The notes under the pieces are model-generated. The model was not told the origin of the DNA, ran no database searches, and saw only the letters and a program-made list of their open reading frames with translations. A program made the translations under genes and the position numbers. DNA of 64,000 nt from Flavobacterium sp. 102 (lineage in GTDB: Bacteria > Bacteroidota > Bacteroidia > Flavobacteriales > Flavobacteriaceae), in contig NZ_RBKX01000001.1 of NCBI RefSeq assembly GCF_003634615.1, positions 1,798,001-1,862,000 on the forward strand, read 5' to 3'. Below are positions 26,652 through 35,565 of the stretch, in pieces (the first letter of the stretch is position 1; the number at the start of each line of letters is the position of its first letter).

Positions 26652-28897
26652 TCAATATAGACGCACACAACCACGTAAAAGGAAAGTCAATCTACTTAGA
26701 TGACATTCAGGAAATACAAGGAACGCTATATGCTTTGCCGTTTGATTCGACTGTAGCTCATGCTAAAATCAATAGTGTTGATTTGCAACAAGCACTGAAT
26801 CGCAAAGGAATTGTCACGATTTTAACTGCCAAAGATGTTCCTGGTTTAAACCAAATCGGAGGCATTATTCCTGACGAACCCTTATTTGCAGAAGATGAAG
26901 TTCATTTCCGCGGACAAGTTATCGCTTTGATTGTAGGTAAATCGGAACACGATTGCCGAATGGCGGCCAAATTAATCAAAGTCGATTACGAAGAGTTACC
27001 CATAATTGTTGATCCAAGAGAAGCACAAGCCAAAGGTAAATTAATCATGCCACCGAGAAGTTTCAAACTCGGTAATACTGCCGAAGCTTGGTCACAATGC
27101 GAACACATTATCGAAGGCCGAAGCGATGTTAACGGACAAGAACATTTATACATTGAAACACAAGGTGCTTACGCTCGTCCAAAAGAAGATGGCAGCATCA
27201 TTATATCATCCTCAACGCAAGGACCAACAGCAGTGCAAAGAATGGTTGCGCAAGTTTTAGGTATTCCAATGCACAAAATTGAAATCGACACCGTTCGTTT
27301 AGGCGGCGGTTTTGGTGGAAAAGAAGACCAAGCAACACCGTGGGCTGTAATGGTTGCTCTGGCGGCGCAACATTTACACAAACCAGTGAAAATGGCAATG
27401 CACCGCATGGACGATATGCGCATGACAGGAAAACGTCATCCTTATTCGGCCGATTTTAAAATTGGGCTAACTAAAGATTTAAAAATATTAGCCTACGAAG
27501 TAACACATTATCAGAATGCCGGCGCCGCTGCAGATTTATCGCCAGCGGTTATGGAAAGAACTTTGTTCCATTCCACCAATGCGTATTTTGTTCCGAATGT
27601 GATGGCAAAGGCTTACAGTTGTAAAACCAATTTACCACCAAATACCGCATTTCGTGGCTTTGGCGGACCACAAGGAAAATTCGTCATTGAAGCTGCGATT
27701 GTCAAAGCCGCTGAAACTTTAGACATCAATCCGGCTGAAATTCAAAGAGCGAATTTGGTCAAAGACGGTGATGAGTTATCTTATGGTCAGATTTTGCAAC
27801 AAGTCGAAGCGACCAATGCTTGGGAAACCTGCATGAAAAACTATGATTATGAAAGCCAAAAGAAAAGGGTAGAAGAATTCAATAACAATAATACCAGATT
27901 CAAAAAAGGCTTAGCAATCCAACCGATTTGTTTCGGAATTTCGTTTACCAATACGATGATGAACCACGCTCGGGCTTTGGTACACATTTACCACGATGGA
28001 AGCGTTGTCGTAAGTACCGGTGCAGTAGAAATGGGTCAAGGAGTGAATACCAAAATGCTGCAAATTGTAGTAGAAACTTTTGGCATTCAACCGTCCAAAG
28101 TTCGCATTGAATCTACCAATACTTTGCGTGTTGCCAATACTTCTCCAACAGCGGCCAGCGCTGGAGCAGACCTAAACGGGAAAGCTTTGCAAATGGCTTG
28201 TAACGCTTTGTTGGAACGCTTAAAAGCAGTTGCTCAAAAAGAGTATACAGACCAAATTATCGAACTGAAAGACGAAATGGTCTATGCCAATGAAACTAAA
28301 ACGGAAATCACTTGGAATGCTTTAGTTACGAGAGCATTTACGCAGCGTGTCGCTTTGAGTGAGAATTCACATTACGCAACCCCAACAATTCATTACGATA
28401 AAACCAAAGAAAAAGGCCATCCGTTTGCCTATCACGTTTACGGAACTGCCATTCATGAAGTGACCGTCGATTGTTTGAAAGGAACTTATGATTTTGATAG
28501 TGTGAATATCGTTCACGATTTCGGGCAAAGTATGAATCCAACGATTGACAATGGTCAAATTGAAGGCGGTTTGGTGCAAGGAATCGGCTGGATGACATTG
28601 GAAGAAATCATTTATAACGACCAAGGACGATTGGTTTCAAACGCGCTATCGACTTATAAAGTTCCCGATATTTATTCGGTGCCCAAAGTGATTAACATAC
28701 AACATTTGGAAACCGAAGGTCATGAATTGGCAATAAAGAAATCTAAAGCCGTTGGCGAACCGCCATTGATGTACGGAATCGGAGCGTATTTTGCGATTCG
28801 AAATGCAGTGAAAGCATTCAATCCTGAAGCTGATTTGGCTATTAATGCACCGTATACGCCTGAAAAGGTATTGATGGATTTATATCAAAAAGCATAA
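26648..28897 (+). CDS. xdhB: xanthine dehydrogenase, molybdopterin-binding subunit
   Basis: A 749-residue catalytic subunit that hydroxylates hypoxanthine and xanthine to urate. Moco contacts are visible: GGGFGGKED, the arginine-bearing FRGFGGPQGK and SAGADLNGKA, and the active-site glutamate in KAVGEPPLMYG. FGIQ and VEMGQGVNTKM are also family motifs. Size is normal for the two-subunit bacterial form in which the FeS and FAD domains are fused in XdhA. It is followed by the maturation factor xdhC. Confidence 0.96.
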   Translation: MINIDAHNHVKGKSIYLDDIQEIQGTLYALPFDSTVAHAKINSVDLQQALNRKGIVTILTAKDVPGLNQIGGIIPDEPLFAEDEVHFRGQVIALIVGKSEHDCRMAAKLIKVDYEELPIIVDPREAQAKGKLIMPPRSFKLGNTAEAWSQCEHIIEGRSDVNGQEHLYIETQGAYARPKEDGSIIISSSTQGPTAVQRMVAQVLGIPMHKIEIDTVRLGGGFGGKEDQATPWAVMVALAAQHLHKPVKMAMHRMDDMRMTGKRHPYSADFKIGLTKDLKILAYEVTHYQNAGAAADLSPAVMERTLFHSTNAYFVPNVMAKAYSCKTNLPPNTAFRGFGGPQGKFVIEAAIVKAAETLDINPAEIQRANLVKDGDELSYGQILQQVEATNAWETCMKNYDYESQKKRVEEFNNNNTRFKKGLAIQPICFGISFTNTMMNHARALVHIYHDGSVVVSTGAVEMGQGVNTKMLQIVVETFGIQPSKVRIESTNTLRVANTSPTAASAGADLNGKALQMACNALLERLKAVAQKEYTDQIIELKDEMVYANETKTEITWNALVTRAFTQRVALSENSHYATPTIHYDKTKEKGHPFAYHVYGTAIHEVTVDCLKGTYDFDSVNIVHDFGQSMNPTIDNGQIEGGLVQGIGWMTLEEIIYNDQGRLVSNALSTYKVPDIYSVPKVINIQHLETEGHELAIKKSKAVGEPPLMYGIGAYFAIRNAVKAFNPEADLAINAPYTPEKVLMDLYQKA

Positions 28898-28915
28898 ACT
28901 AAAACTCTTTTGTTT

Positions 28916-29833
28916 ATGGTGGTCGATTTCTATAAAAAGCTTTTAACGGTACTAAAAGACGAATCCAGATTGGTCTTAATGATTGTTATTGCCAATGAAG
29001 GTAGTAGTCCGGGACGAAAAGGTTTTAAAATGTTGGTGACCAAAAACCAAATGTACGGCACTATTGGTGGCGGCATCATGGAACACAAAATGGTGGAATT
29101 GGCTGAAAGTCTTTTGGATAAACCAAAGTTCGAACCTTTTGTCAAACACCAAGTCCACGATAAATCCGCACCCAAAGACCAATCCGGCATGATTTGTTCA
29201 GGCCAACAAACGATTGCTTTTTATGATATTAACACGGATTTTATACCAACGGTAGCCCAAATCATTTTAGAAGACAACTGTTGGATTTCTTATTCCAATT
29301 TAGATATTTCGGTCAATGAAGAAACGATTGAAACTCCCGAATGGCTTTTCAAAGAAAAAAATGTATTAACTCAAAAAGTCTATATCATTGGCGGTGGACA
29401 TGTTGGTTTGGCGCTAAGTGAAGTTTTATCCAAACTTGATTTCGAATTGCATTTGCTCGATCATCGCGAGAATTTGAATACAATGCAAGCCAATGACTTT
29501 GTACAATCCAAACAAGTAATCGATTTTGAAACGATAGAAAATCATATTCCAGAAGGCGATGATATTTATGTTGTAATCATGTCTTTTGGCTATCGAACCG
29601 ATGATGTTATAATCAGACGTTTATTTGACAAAAACTTCAAATACATAGGAATGCTAGGAAGCGTTACCAAAATTGAAACCTTGTTCAAAAACCTTGAAGT
29701 CGATGGTTTTGCTAAAGAAAAAATCGCCAAAGTTCACGCACCAATTGGCTTGAATATCAAAAGCGAAACCACTCAAGAAATCGCCATCAGCATTGCGGCC
29801 CAACTAATCCAAATCAGAAACCAAAACCGATGA
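28916..29833 (+). CDS. xdhC: xanthine dehydrogenase maturation factor XdhC
   Basis: Binds Moco, assists its sulfuration and delivers it to XdhB. The ATG at 28916 gives 305 residues; a TTG at 28910 would add two. The N-terminal XdhC/CoxI domain shows NEGSSPGRKGFKM and GTIGGGIMEHKM. A C-terminal Rossmann domain has VYIIGGGHVGLALSEVL and, late, SFGYRTDDVIIRRL followed by MLGSVTKIE. It overlaps moeA by four bases. Confidence 0.93.
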   Translation: MVVDFYKKLLTVLKDESRLVLMIVIANEGSSPGRKGFKMLVTKNQMYGTIGGGIMEHKMVELAESLLDKPKFEPFVKHQVHDKSAPKDQSGMICSGQQTIAFYDINTDFIPTVAQIILEDNCWISYSNLDISVNEETIETPEWLFKEKNVLTQKVYIIGGGHVGLALSEVLSKLDFELHLLDHRENLNTMQANDFVQSKQVIDFETIENHIPEGDDIYVVIMSFGYRTDDVIIRRLFDKNFKYIGMLGSVTKIETLFKNLEVDGFAKEKIAKVHAPIGLNIKSETTQEIAISIAAQLIQIRNQNR

Positions 29834-30999
29834 TATCGATAGCCCAAGCCTTTTCCATTCTAGAAAATCTCAATTATTCACTCCGAGTAGTTGAAGTTTC
29901 GTTATTGGAATCTCGGAATCACATTTTGGCGGAAACCTTGTGTTCTCCAATCAATATGCCGCCATTTCGGCAAGCGACGATGGATGGTTTTGCGTTGTCA
30001 TTACAGGATAATCTAGAATATGAAATTGTAGGTGAAGTCAAAGCCGGCGATATTTTCAACCAAGTATTGAAACCCGGACAAGCCATAAAAATTTTCACCG
30101 GTGCTTCAGTTCCTCATTCGGCGCAAGCCGTCATTCAAATCGAGAAAGTAAGCGTTGAGAATTTGACTCTGAAACTTCAAGAAAATATAAAGCCCGAAAC
30201 CAATGTTCGCCCAAAAGGCGCACAGATTTCAGAGAATGATATCGCTTTAAAAAAAGGCACTTTCCTCAATACAGCTGCTGTAGGTTTCTTAGCCGGATTG
30301 GGTTTTTCTACAGTCAAAGTGTTCCAAAAACCAAATATTGCAATCGTAGTTACCGGAAACGAATTGGTAGAAATGGGAAACCCTTTACCCGAAGGAAAAG
30401 TCTATAACAGCAACACAATTATGCTCCAAACGGCTTTGCTGAATGCAAATTTTGAACGCATTAAAACCTATCAAGTTGGAGACGATTTTGAAAGTACCAA
30501 AACCATTTTGGAACAAGCCATTGCTGAAAACGATGTTGTCTTAGTTTCCGGCGGTATTTCTGTTGGTGATTATGATTTTGTGGGCAAAGCTTTAGAAAGT
30601 TTGGAAGTGGAAACCTTATTTTACAAAGTCAATCAAAAACCCGGAAAGCCATTATTCGCAGGAAAAAAAGAAAACAAAATAATCTTTGCTTTACCTGGGA
30701 ATCCGGCAGCGAGCCTGACTTGTTTTTATATTTATGTGCTGCCAACATTACAAAAATATTCAGGGATTTCAGCTTCATTTGGTTCAACATTGGAGAAAAA
30801 TATCACTCACGATTGTGTCGTCGATAATCCGAGAGCGCAGTTTCTAAAAGCTTTGGTCTCTAATGAAGAGGTTGCAATATTGTCTCACCAAGATTCAGCG
30901 ATGTTAAATTCTTTTGCAAACGCGAATGCTTTGGTTTTTTTACCCGAAGGGAAATACGAAGTTCGTCAAAGTGATAAGGTTCTTGTCTACACTATTTAG
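29830..30999 (+). CDS. moeA: molybdopterin molybdotransferase MoeA
   Basis: A 389-residue enzyme inserting molybdate into adenylated molybdopterin. Motifs are MPPFRQATMDGFAL at the N-terminus, FTGASVPHSAQAVIQIE, VVTGNELVEMG, the MoaB/MogA-like VLVSGGISVGDYDF and LPGNPAASLTCFY. Length is slightly short of E. coli MoeA. Position directly after xdhC fits direct supply of cofactor to xanthine dehydrogenase. Confidence 0.95.
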   Translation: MISIAQAFSILENLNYSLRVVEVSLLESRNHILAETLCSPINMPPFRQATMDGFALSLQDNLEYEIVGEVKAGDIFNQVLKPGQAIKIFTGASVPHSAQAVIQIEKVSVENLTLKLQENIKPETNVRPKGAQISENDIALKKGTFLNTAAVGFLAGLGFSTVKVFQKPNIAIVVTGNELVEMGNPLPEGKVYNSNTIMLQTALLNANFERIKTYQVGDDFESTKTILEQAIAENDVVLVSGGISVGDYDFVGKALESLEVETLFYKVNQKPGKPLFAGKKENKIIFALPGNPAASLTCFYIYVLPTLQKYSGISASFGSTLEKNITHDCVVDNPRAQFLKALVSNEEVAILSHQDSAMLNSFANANALVFLPEGKYEVRQSDKVLVYTI

Positions 31000-31030
31000 T
31001 ATATTTACAATACATTAATTTTTTTCCAAA

Positions 31031-31777
31031 ATGTTTGTCAGCGATCTAATTCAATCTCCGTTATTGCTTGTGCTTTTAGCAGTCGTTGCGTTTTTATATG
31101 CAAGCGTTGGACATGGCGGCGCAAGCGGATATTTGGCTTTGATGAGTTTGTTTGCCTTTCCGGTGACTTTTATGAAACCGACGGCTTTGGTCCTGAATAT
31201 ATTGGTCTCCGCGATTTCGTTTTACTTTTTTTACCGCGAAAAGAAGTTTGAATGGAAATTGTTTTATCCGTTTGCAATCACCTCAATTCCGTTTTCTTTT
31301 TTAGGCGGAATGGTTACTATTGAAACCCATTGGTATAAAATCATTTTAGCCACAGTTTTAGTCTTCGCGGTAGCCAGATTGTTAGGATTGTATGGTAAAG
31401 AAAAACTAGTGCGAAAACCAATGAATATACCTTTGGCTTTATTTATTGGAGCTACAATCGGATTTTTATCAGGATTGATTGGCATTGGCGGTGGTATTAT
31501 TTTGAGTCCGGTTTTGTTGCTTTTAGGTTGGGCCAATTTCAAACAAACGGCTGCCGTTTCTGCGTTGTTTATTTTGGTCAATTCCATTTCGGGACTTTTC
31601 GGCTTTGTAGCTCAAGGCGGAATATTACCAATTTCTTCAACGCCGATAATAGTTGTGGTTTTGGTTGGCGGAATTCTTGGGGCATATTATGGAAGTAAAA
31701 AATTCAATACACATACTTTGAGAACTGTCTTGGCTTTTGTGTTGGGCATCGCGATTTTAAAATTATATACAACCTAA
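31031..31777 (+). CDS. TauE/SafE family permease embedded in the Moco operon
   Basis: A 248-residue polytopic membrane protein with about eight hydrophobic segments in two related halves. Each half has the family's glycine-rich signature: ASVGHGGASGYLAL near residue 25 and SGLIGIGGGIILSPVLLLLG near residue 150. TauE/SafE proteins move sulfite, sulfoacetate or other organic anions. Here the gene is inserted between moeA and moaD, two bases from moaD, so its substrate may relate to molybdopterin (sulfur or oxyanion) or to a purine intermediate. This is inference. Confidence 0.85.
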   Translation: MFVSDLIQSPLLLVLLAVVAFLYASVGHGGASGYLALMSLFAFPVTFMKPTALVLNILVSAISFYFFYREKKFEWKLFYPFAITSIPFSFLGGMVTIETHWYKIILATVLVFAVARLLGLYGKEKLVRKPMNIPLALFIGATIGFLSGLIGIGGGIILSPVLLLLGWANFKQTAAVSALFILVNSISGLFGFVAQGGILPISSTPIIVVVLVGGILGAYYGSKKFNTHTLRTVLAFVLGIAILKLYTT

Positions 31778-31779
31778 CT

Positions 31780-32031
31780 ATGAAAATAAAATGTCCGGTA
31801 AAATATTATGGAATTATCAGTGATATTGTTGATATGGATGCAGATATTGCTGAGTTTAACGGCGATATTCCAACCTTGAACGATTTAAGAGTAACGCTTG
31901 AAGATGCCTTTCCCGATATGAAAGAAGTGAATTATTTGTTCGCTGTCAATCAAACACTGGTTTCGGATATGGCATTGGTGTTAAAAAACAATGATGAGAT
32001 TGCCTTATTACCGGCATTTTCCGGAGGCTAA
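31780..32031 (+). CDS. moaD: molybdopterin synthase sulfur-carrier subunit MoaD
   Basis: An 83-residue ubiquitin-fold protein ending FSGG, the C-terminal Gly-Gly that is adenylated and converted to thiocarboxylate. The core VKYYGIISDI and the LPAFSGG tail match MoaD. It precedes the moeB-type activating gene by 12 bases, and moaE follows, so the whole sulfur-transfer module is contiguous. Confidence 0.93.
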   Translation: MKIKCPVKYYGIISDIVDMDADIAEFNGDIPTLNDLRVTLEDAFPDMKEVNYLFAVNQTLVSDMALVLKNNDEIALLPAFSGG

Positions 32032-32043
32032 TTCGAAATATAA

Positions 32044-33114
32044 ATGCAAAGTAAAAGATACGACAAACAGATCCAACTGACCGAAATCGGTGTTTCAGGT
32101 CAGGAAAAACTCTCCAAGGCTAAAGTTTTAGTCATTGGCGCCGGTGGTTTGGGTTGTCCGGTTTTGCAAAATTTAGCCGCTGCCGGTGTTGGAAATATCG
32201 GAATTGTAGATGGCGATGTAATCGCAGAAACCAATTTACATCGACAGTTTTTATATTCTATGAACGACGTTGGAAGCAAGAAAGTTACTGTTGCTAAAGA
32301 AGTCGTTTTTAGACAAAATCCTGATGTAAACATAGTAGTTTATCCCAAATATTTCACCAGTCAAAATGCTTTTGAAATTGTCTCCGATTACCAAATCATA
32401 GTCGATTGCACCGATGATAATGCAACTCGTTATTTGATAAACGACATCGCTTTGGTCAAAAACATTCCGATGGTTTATGCGTCGATTCACAAATTTGAAG
32501 GCCAACTTTCGGTGTTTAATTACCAAAACGGGCCAACTTATCGCTGTTTGTTTTCCGAAAGTGAAGCATTGAAAAAGAGTGTCAATTGCAATGACAGCGG
32601 CGTTTTAGGCGTTTTGCCGAATATGTTGGGTGTAATGCAAACCAATGAAGTGCTGAAAATAATTCTCGGTATTGGCGTAGTGTTAAACGGAAAATTGTTG
32701 TTGTACAATGGTTTGAATAATTATTTTCAAACTATCGATTTTTCAGGAAATGAAATCGAAAAAGAAAAAGGAATCCAAAACGGATTGGCGGTTTTAAATC
32801 AAATTTTAAATATTGGTCTAGGCGTTATTTCCGCTAATGATTTCTTAATCGAATTGACTAATGAAAGCAATGTGGTGATTGACATCAGAGAAAGTTATGA
32901 AGCACCAAAATTAGAAATCGAAAATATCTACCATATTCCATTGGCACAATTAGATGATTTTCTTAAGGGTATTGAACGAAATAAAAAAATAATCCTATTT
33001 TGCCAAGAAGGCAATAGAAGTAAACTGACCGGTGACTATTTAATCAAAAATGGCTTTGCCAATGTCCATCATCTTTCAAACGGCATTGAATCATTGCTCA
33101 AAAAGAATATATAA
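32044..33114 (+). CDS. moeB: MoaD-activating adenylyltransferase fused to rhodanese (MoeB-rhodanese)
   Basis: A 356-residue fusion resembling eukaryotic MOCS3. The N-terminal ThiF/MoeB domain has the ATP loop GAGGLGCPVLQNLAAAGVG, the acidic DGD and NLHRQFLY, plus the SGVLGVLPNMLG segment. From about residue 270, a rhodanese domain has VVIDIRESYE and the active loop FCQEGNRS with its persulfide cysteine. The fused rhodanese can supply sulfur to MoaD. The zinc pairs of E. coli MoeB are incomplete: the first CxxC is T-Y-R-C, and no second pair is seen. Confidence 0.9.
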   Translation: MQSKRYDKQIQLTEIGVSGQEKLSKAKVLVIGAGGLGCPVLQNLAAAGVGNIGIVDGDVIAETNLHRQFLYSMNDVGSKKVTVAKEVVFRQNPDVNIVVYPKYFTSQNAFEIVSDYQIIVDCTDDNATRYLINDIALVKNIPMVYASIHKFEGQLSVFNYQNGPTYRCLFSESEALKKSVNCNDSGVLGVLPNMLGVMQTNEVLKIILGIGVVLNGKLLLYNGLNNYFQTIDFSGNEIEKEKGIQNGLAVLNQILNIGLGVISANDFLIELTNESNVVIDIRESYEAPKLEIENIYHIPLAQLDDFLKGIERNKKIILFCQEGNRSKLTGDYLIKNGFANVHHLSNGIESLLKKNI

Positions 33115-33561
33115 ATGAATCCTGAAAAAGATAAAAAAACTTGTTTCATCAATGGATCAATTTCCGCAGCGTTCATCGGAAATTCGATTGCGAAACATCA
33201 ATCTAAAACCACGATTGGCGCACACAATATTTTCTTGGGACAAGTTCGTGCCGATGAGATCGAAGGAAAAGAAGTGGTAGCCATTGATTATACTGCCTAC
33301 GAAGAAATGGCTACAACCACTTTTAATGAAATTAGAGAAGCGGCTTTCGCCAAATATGAGGTAACTTGTATGCACATTTACCACAGTTTAGGATTGGTCA
33401 AAGCAGGCGAAATTTGTTTGTTCATTTTCGTTTCAGCACCAAGGCGAAAAGTGGTTTTTGAAGCTTTAGAATTTTTAGTAGAAGAAATAAAAGCGAAAGT
33501 GCCGGTTTTTGGCAAAGAAATCTTCGAGGACGAAACTTATACTTGGAAAAAAAACACTTAA
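33115..33561 (+). CDS. moaE: molybdopterin synthase catalytic subunit MoaE
   Basis: A 148-residue catalytic subunit that adds two sulfurs from MoaD thiocarboxylate to cyclic pyranopterin. GAHNIFLGQVRADE, VVAIDYTAYEEMA and the MHIYHSLGLVKAGEICLFIFVSAPRR region, followed by the lysine-containing KVPVFGKEIFEDETYTWKKN, match the family. The start abuts the moeB stop with no spacing. Confidence 0.94.
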   Translation: MNPEKDKKTCFINGSISAAFIGNSIAKHQSKTTIGAHNIFLGQVRADEIEGKEVVAIDYTAYEEMATTTFNEIREAAFAKYEVTCMHIYHSLGLVKAGEICLFIFVSAPRRKVVFEALEFLVEEIKAKVPVFGKEIFEDETYTWKKNT

Positions 33562-33562
33562 A

Positions 33563-34477
33563 ATGGTCGACATCACTCACAAAATCACAACTCTCAGAAC
33601 TGCAACAGCGCAAGCGATTGTAAAAGTGGGTTCTGCGGAAACCATACAAGCCATTTTGGACAAAAAAGTACCAAAAGGCGATGTGTTGGAAGTGGCCAGA
33701 ACCGCCGGATTATTTGCTGTAAAAAACACTGCAAGTGTCATTCCCGATTGCCATCCGATGCCGATTGAATATACCGGAATTCACTTCGAATGTTTCGAAG
33801 ATTTTATCGAAATTCAAGTCTGTGTCAAAACGATTTACAAAACCGGTGTTGAGGTCGAAGCCATGCACGGCGCATCAATCGTGGCGCTAACGATGTATGA
33901 TATGTTGAAACCCATTGACAAAAATGTCGAAATTTCTACCGTGAAATTGCTTCACAAAAAAGGGGGCAAATCTGATTTTGGTGCTAATGAAAACCACAAC
34001 CTTTCCGTTGCCGTAATCGTTTGTTCCGATAGTGTTTCGGCCGGAACCAAAGAAGATACATCCGGAAAAGTCATTACGGAAAAATTAGAAAAACTAGGAT
34101 TAGTAGTTTCTCAATACGACATCATTCCGGATAAAGTTTCCGAAATCCAAACCAATATCGAAAGTCTTTGTGTCCAAAAAACAGATTTAATCATCCTAAC
34201 CGGTGGTACAGGATTATCGCATAAAGACGTAACACCTGAAGCGGTAATTCCTTTATTGGACCGAAGAATTCCGGGCATTGAAGAAGCAATTCGCTCTTAC
34301 GGGCAAGAAAGAACGCCATTGGCTATGTTATCGCGAAGTGTGGTCGGATTCAAAGGCGATACGCTGATTATGGCTTTGCCGGGTTCGGTTGGCGGTGCTT
34401 CGGAATCGATTGATGCGGTGTTTCCATCCGTTTTGCATTTGTTTAAATTATTGAACGGATTCGACCATGGAAAATAA
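33563..34477 (+). CDS. moaCB: bifunctional MoaC-MoaB/MogA fusion (MoaCB)
   Basis: A fused Moco enzyme of 304 residues from the ATG at 33563; a longer frame from 33509 would overlap moaE and add no conserved sequence. The MoaC half (1-145) forms cyclic pyranopterin monophosphate and has IPDCHPMPIEYTGI and EVEAMHGASIVALTMYDMLKP. The MogA/MoaB half (from ~155) adenylates molybdopterin and shows VIVCSDSVSAGTKEDTSG, ILTGGTGLSHKDVTPEA and LPGSVGGASE. It overlaps moaA by 11 bases. Confidence 0.94.
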   Translation: MVDITHKITTLRTATAQAIVKVGSAETIQAILDKKVPKGDVLEVARTAGLFAVKNTASVIPDCHPMPIEYTGIHFECFEDFIEIQVCVKTIYKTGVEVEAMHGASIVALTMYDMLKPIDKNVEISTVKLLHKKGGKSDFGANENHNLSVAVIVCSDSVSAGTKEDTSGKVITEKLEKLGLVVSQYDIIPDKVSEIQTNIESLCVQKTDLIILTGGTGLSHKDVTPEAVIPLLDRRIPGIEEAIRSYGQERTPLAMLSRSVVGFKGDTLIMALPGSVGGASESIDAVFPSVLHLFKLLNGFDHGK

Positions 34478-35471
34478 TTTCGATTTGCAGGATTCCTTTG
34501 GACGCGAACACAACTATTTGCGCATTTCGATTACGGAACACTGTAATTTGAGATGCAGTTATTGCATGCCCGAAGAAGGCATTTCGCTGACGCCAAAATC
34601 CCATTTGATGACTGCCGAAGAAATTATTTATATCGCCAAAACTTTTGTCAGTTATGGTGTAACCAAAATCAGATTGACCGGTGGCGAACCTTTGGTACGA
34701 AAAGATGCAGCAGCGATTATTCAGGAATTAGGAAAACTCGGCGTTGATTTGAGTATCACTACGAATGGAATTTTAGTGCCCAATTTCATCACAACTTTTA
34801 AAGAAGCCAATATCAAAACCATCAACATCAGCATTGATAGTTTGGTCAAAGAAAAATTCAACAAAATCACCCGAAGAAATTACTTCGAGACGGTTTTTGA
34901 CAATATAGATTTACTGATTCAGGAAGGCTTTAAAGTCAGGCTGAATGTAGTTTTGATCAAAGAATTCAATGATGATGAAATCCATGATTTTATTAAGTTG
35001 ACTAAAGATAAAAATATCAAAATACGTTTTATCGAATTTATGCCTTTCAGCGGTAACCAATGGGATAAAACTAAATTGGTTTCTTATGCCGAAATCATGG
35101 AAATTATTCAATCCGAATATGCTTTTAGCGAAATAGAAAGACTTGTTGATGCGCCCAATGACACGGCTAAGAATTTCAAAATTAAATCTTATTTAGGCAG
35201 TTTTGCCGTAATTAGTTCGGTGACGAATCCGTTTTGCAGCACTTGTAACCGCATTCGTTTAACCGCTGATGGCAAATTGAAAAACTGTTTGTTCTCCAAT
35301 TCTGAAACTTCTTTATTGGAAACGTTACGCGCCGGAGCATCCATTTTACCTTTGATTCAACAAAATTTATTATCCAAAAAAGCTGTCCGCGCCGGTATGG
35401 ATGACGATCTCAAATTCCAAAATCCGGAGCTGTTTTCTCAGAACAGAAGTATGATTGCTATTGGTGGATAA
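34467..35471 (+). CDS. moaA: GTP 3',8-cyclase MoaA
   Basis: A 334-residue radical SAM enzyme catalysing the first Moco step with MoaC. The N-terminal cluster is EHCNLRCSYCMPEEG (CX3CX2C); a second cluster is NPFCSTCNRIRLTADGKLKNC. The protein ends in Gly-Gly, which is needed for activity in characterised MoaA. LTGGEPLVRKD is the SAM-binding GGE motif. This completes the Moco set next to xanthine dehydrogenase. Confidence 0.96.
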   Translation: MENNFDLQDSFGREHNYLRISITEHCNLRCSYCMPEEGISLTPKSHLMTAEEIIYIAKTFVSYGVTKIRLTGGEPLVRKDAAAIIQELGKLGVDLSITTNGILVPNFITTFKEANIKTINISIDSLVKEKFNKITRRNYFETVFDNIDLLIQEGFKVRLNVVLIKEFNDDEIHDFIKLTKDKNIKIRFIEFMPFSGNQWDKTKLVSYAEIMEIIQSEYAFSEIERLVDAPNDTAKNFKIKSYLGSFAVISSVTNPFCSTCNRIRLTADGKLKNCLFSNSETSLLETLRAGASILPLIQQNLLSKKAVRAGMDDDLKFQNPELFSQNRSMIAIGG

Positions 35472-35499
35472 TTTTCAAATCAATATTCTTTAATAAAAC

Positions 35500-35529
35500 T
35501 TGTAATTTTTTTAATAAAATCTATATTTG
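35500..35529 (+). promoter_or_regulatory. promoter of the urate/allantoin half of the cluster
   Basis: TTG (35500-35502), a 19-base spacer, and TATATTTG (35522-35529) match the consensus exactly. It lies in the 94-base gap after moaA, 36 bases before the allantoinase start, and indicates separate transcription of the downstream five genes. Confidence 0.8.
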
Positions 35530-35565
35530 TAGGTTCGCTTATAAGAAAAATTCAATTTTATAACA

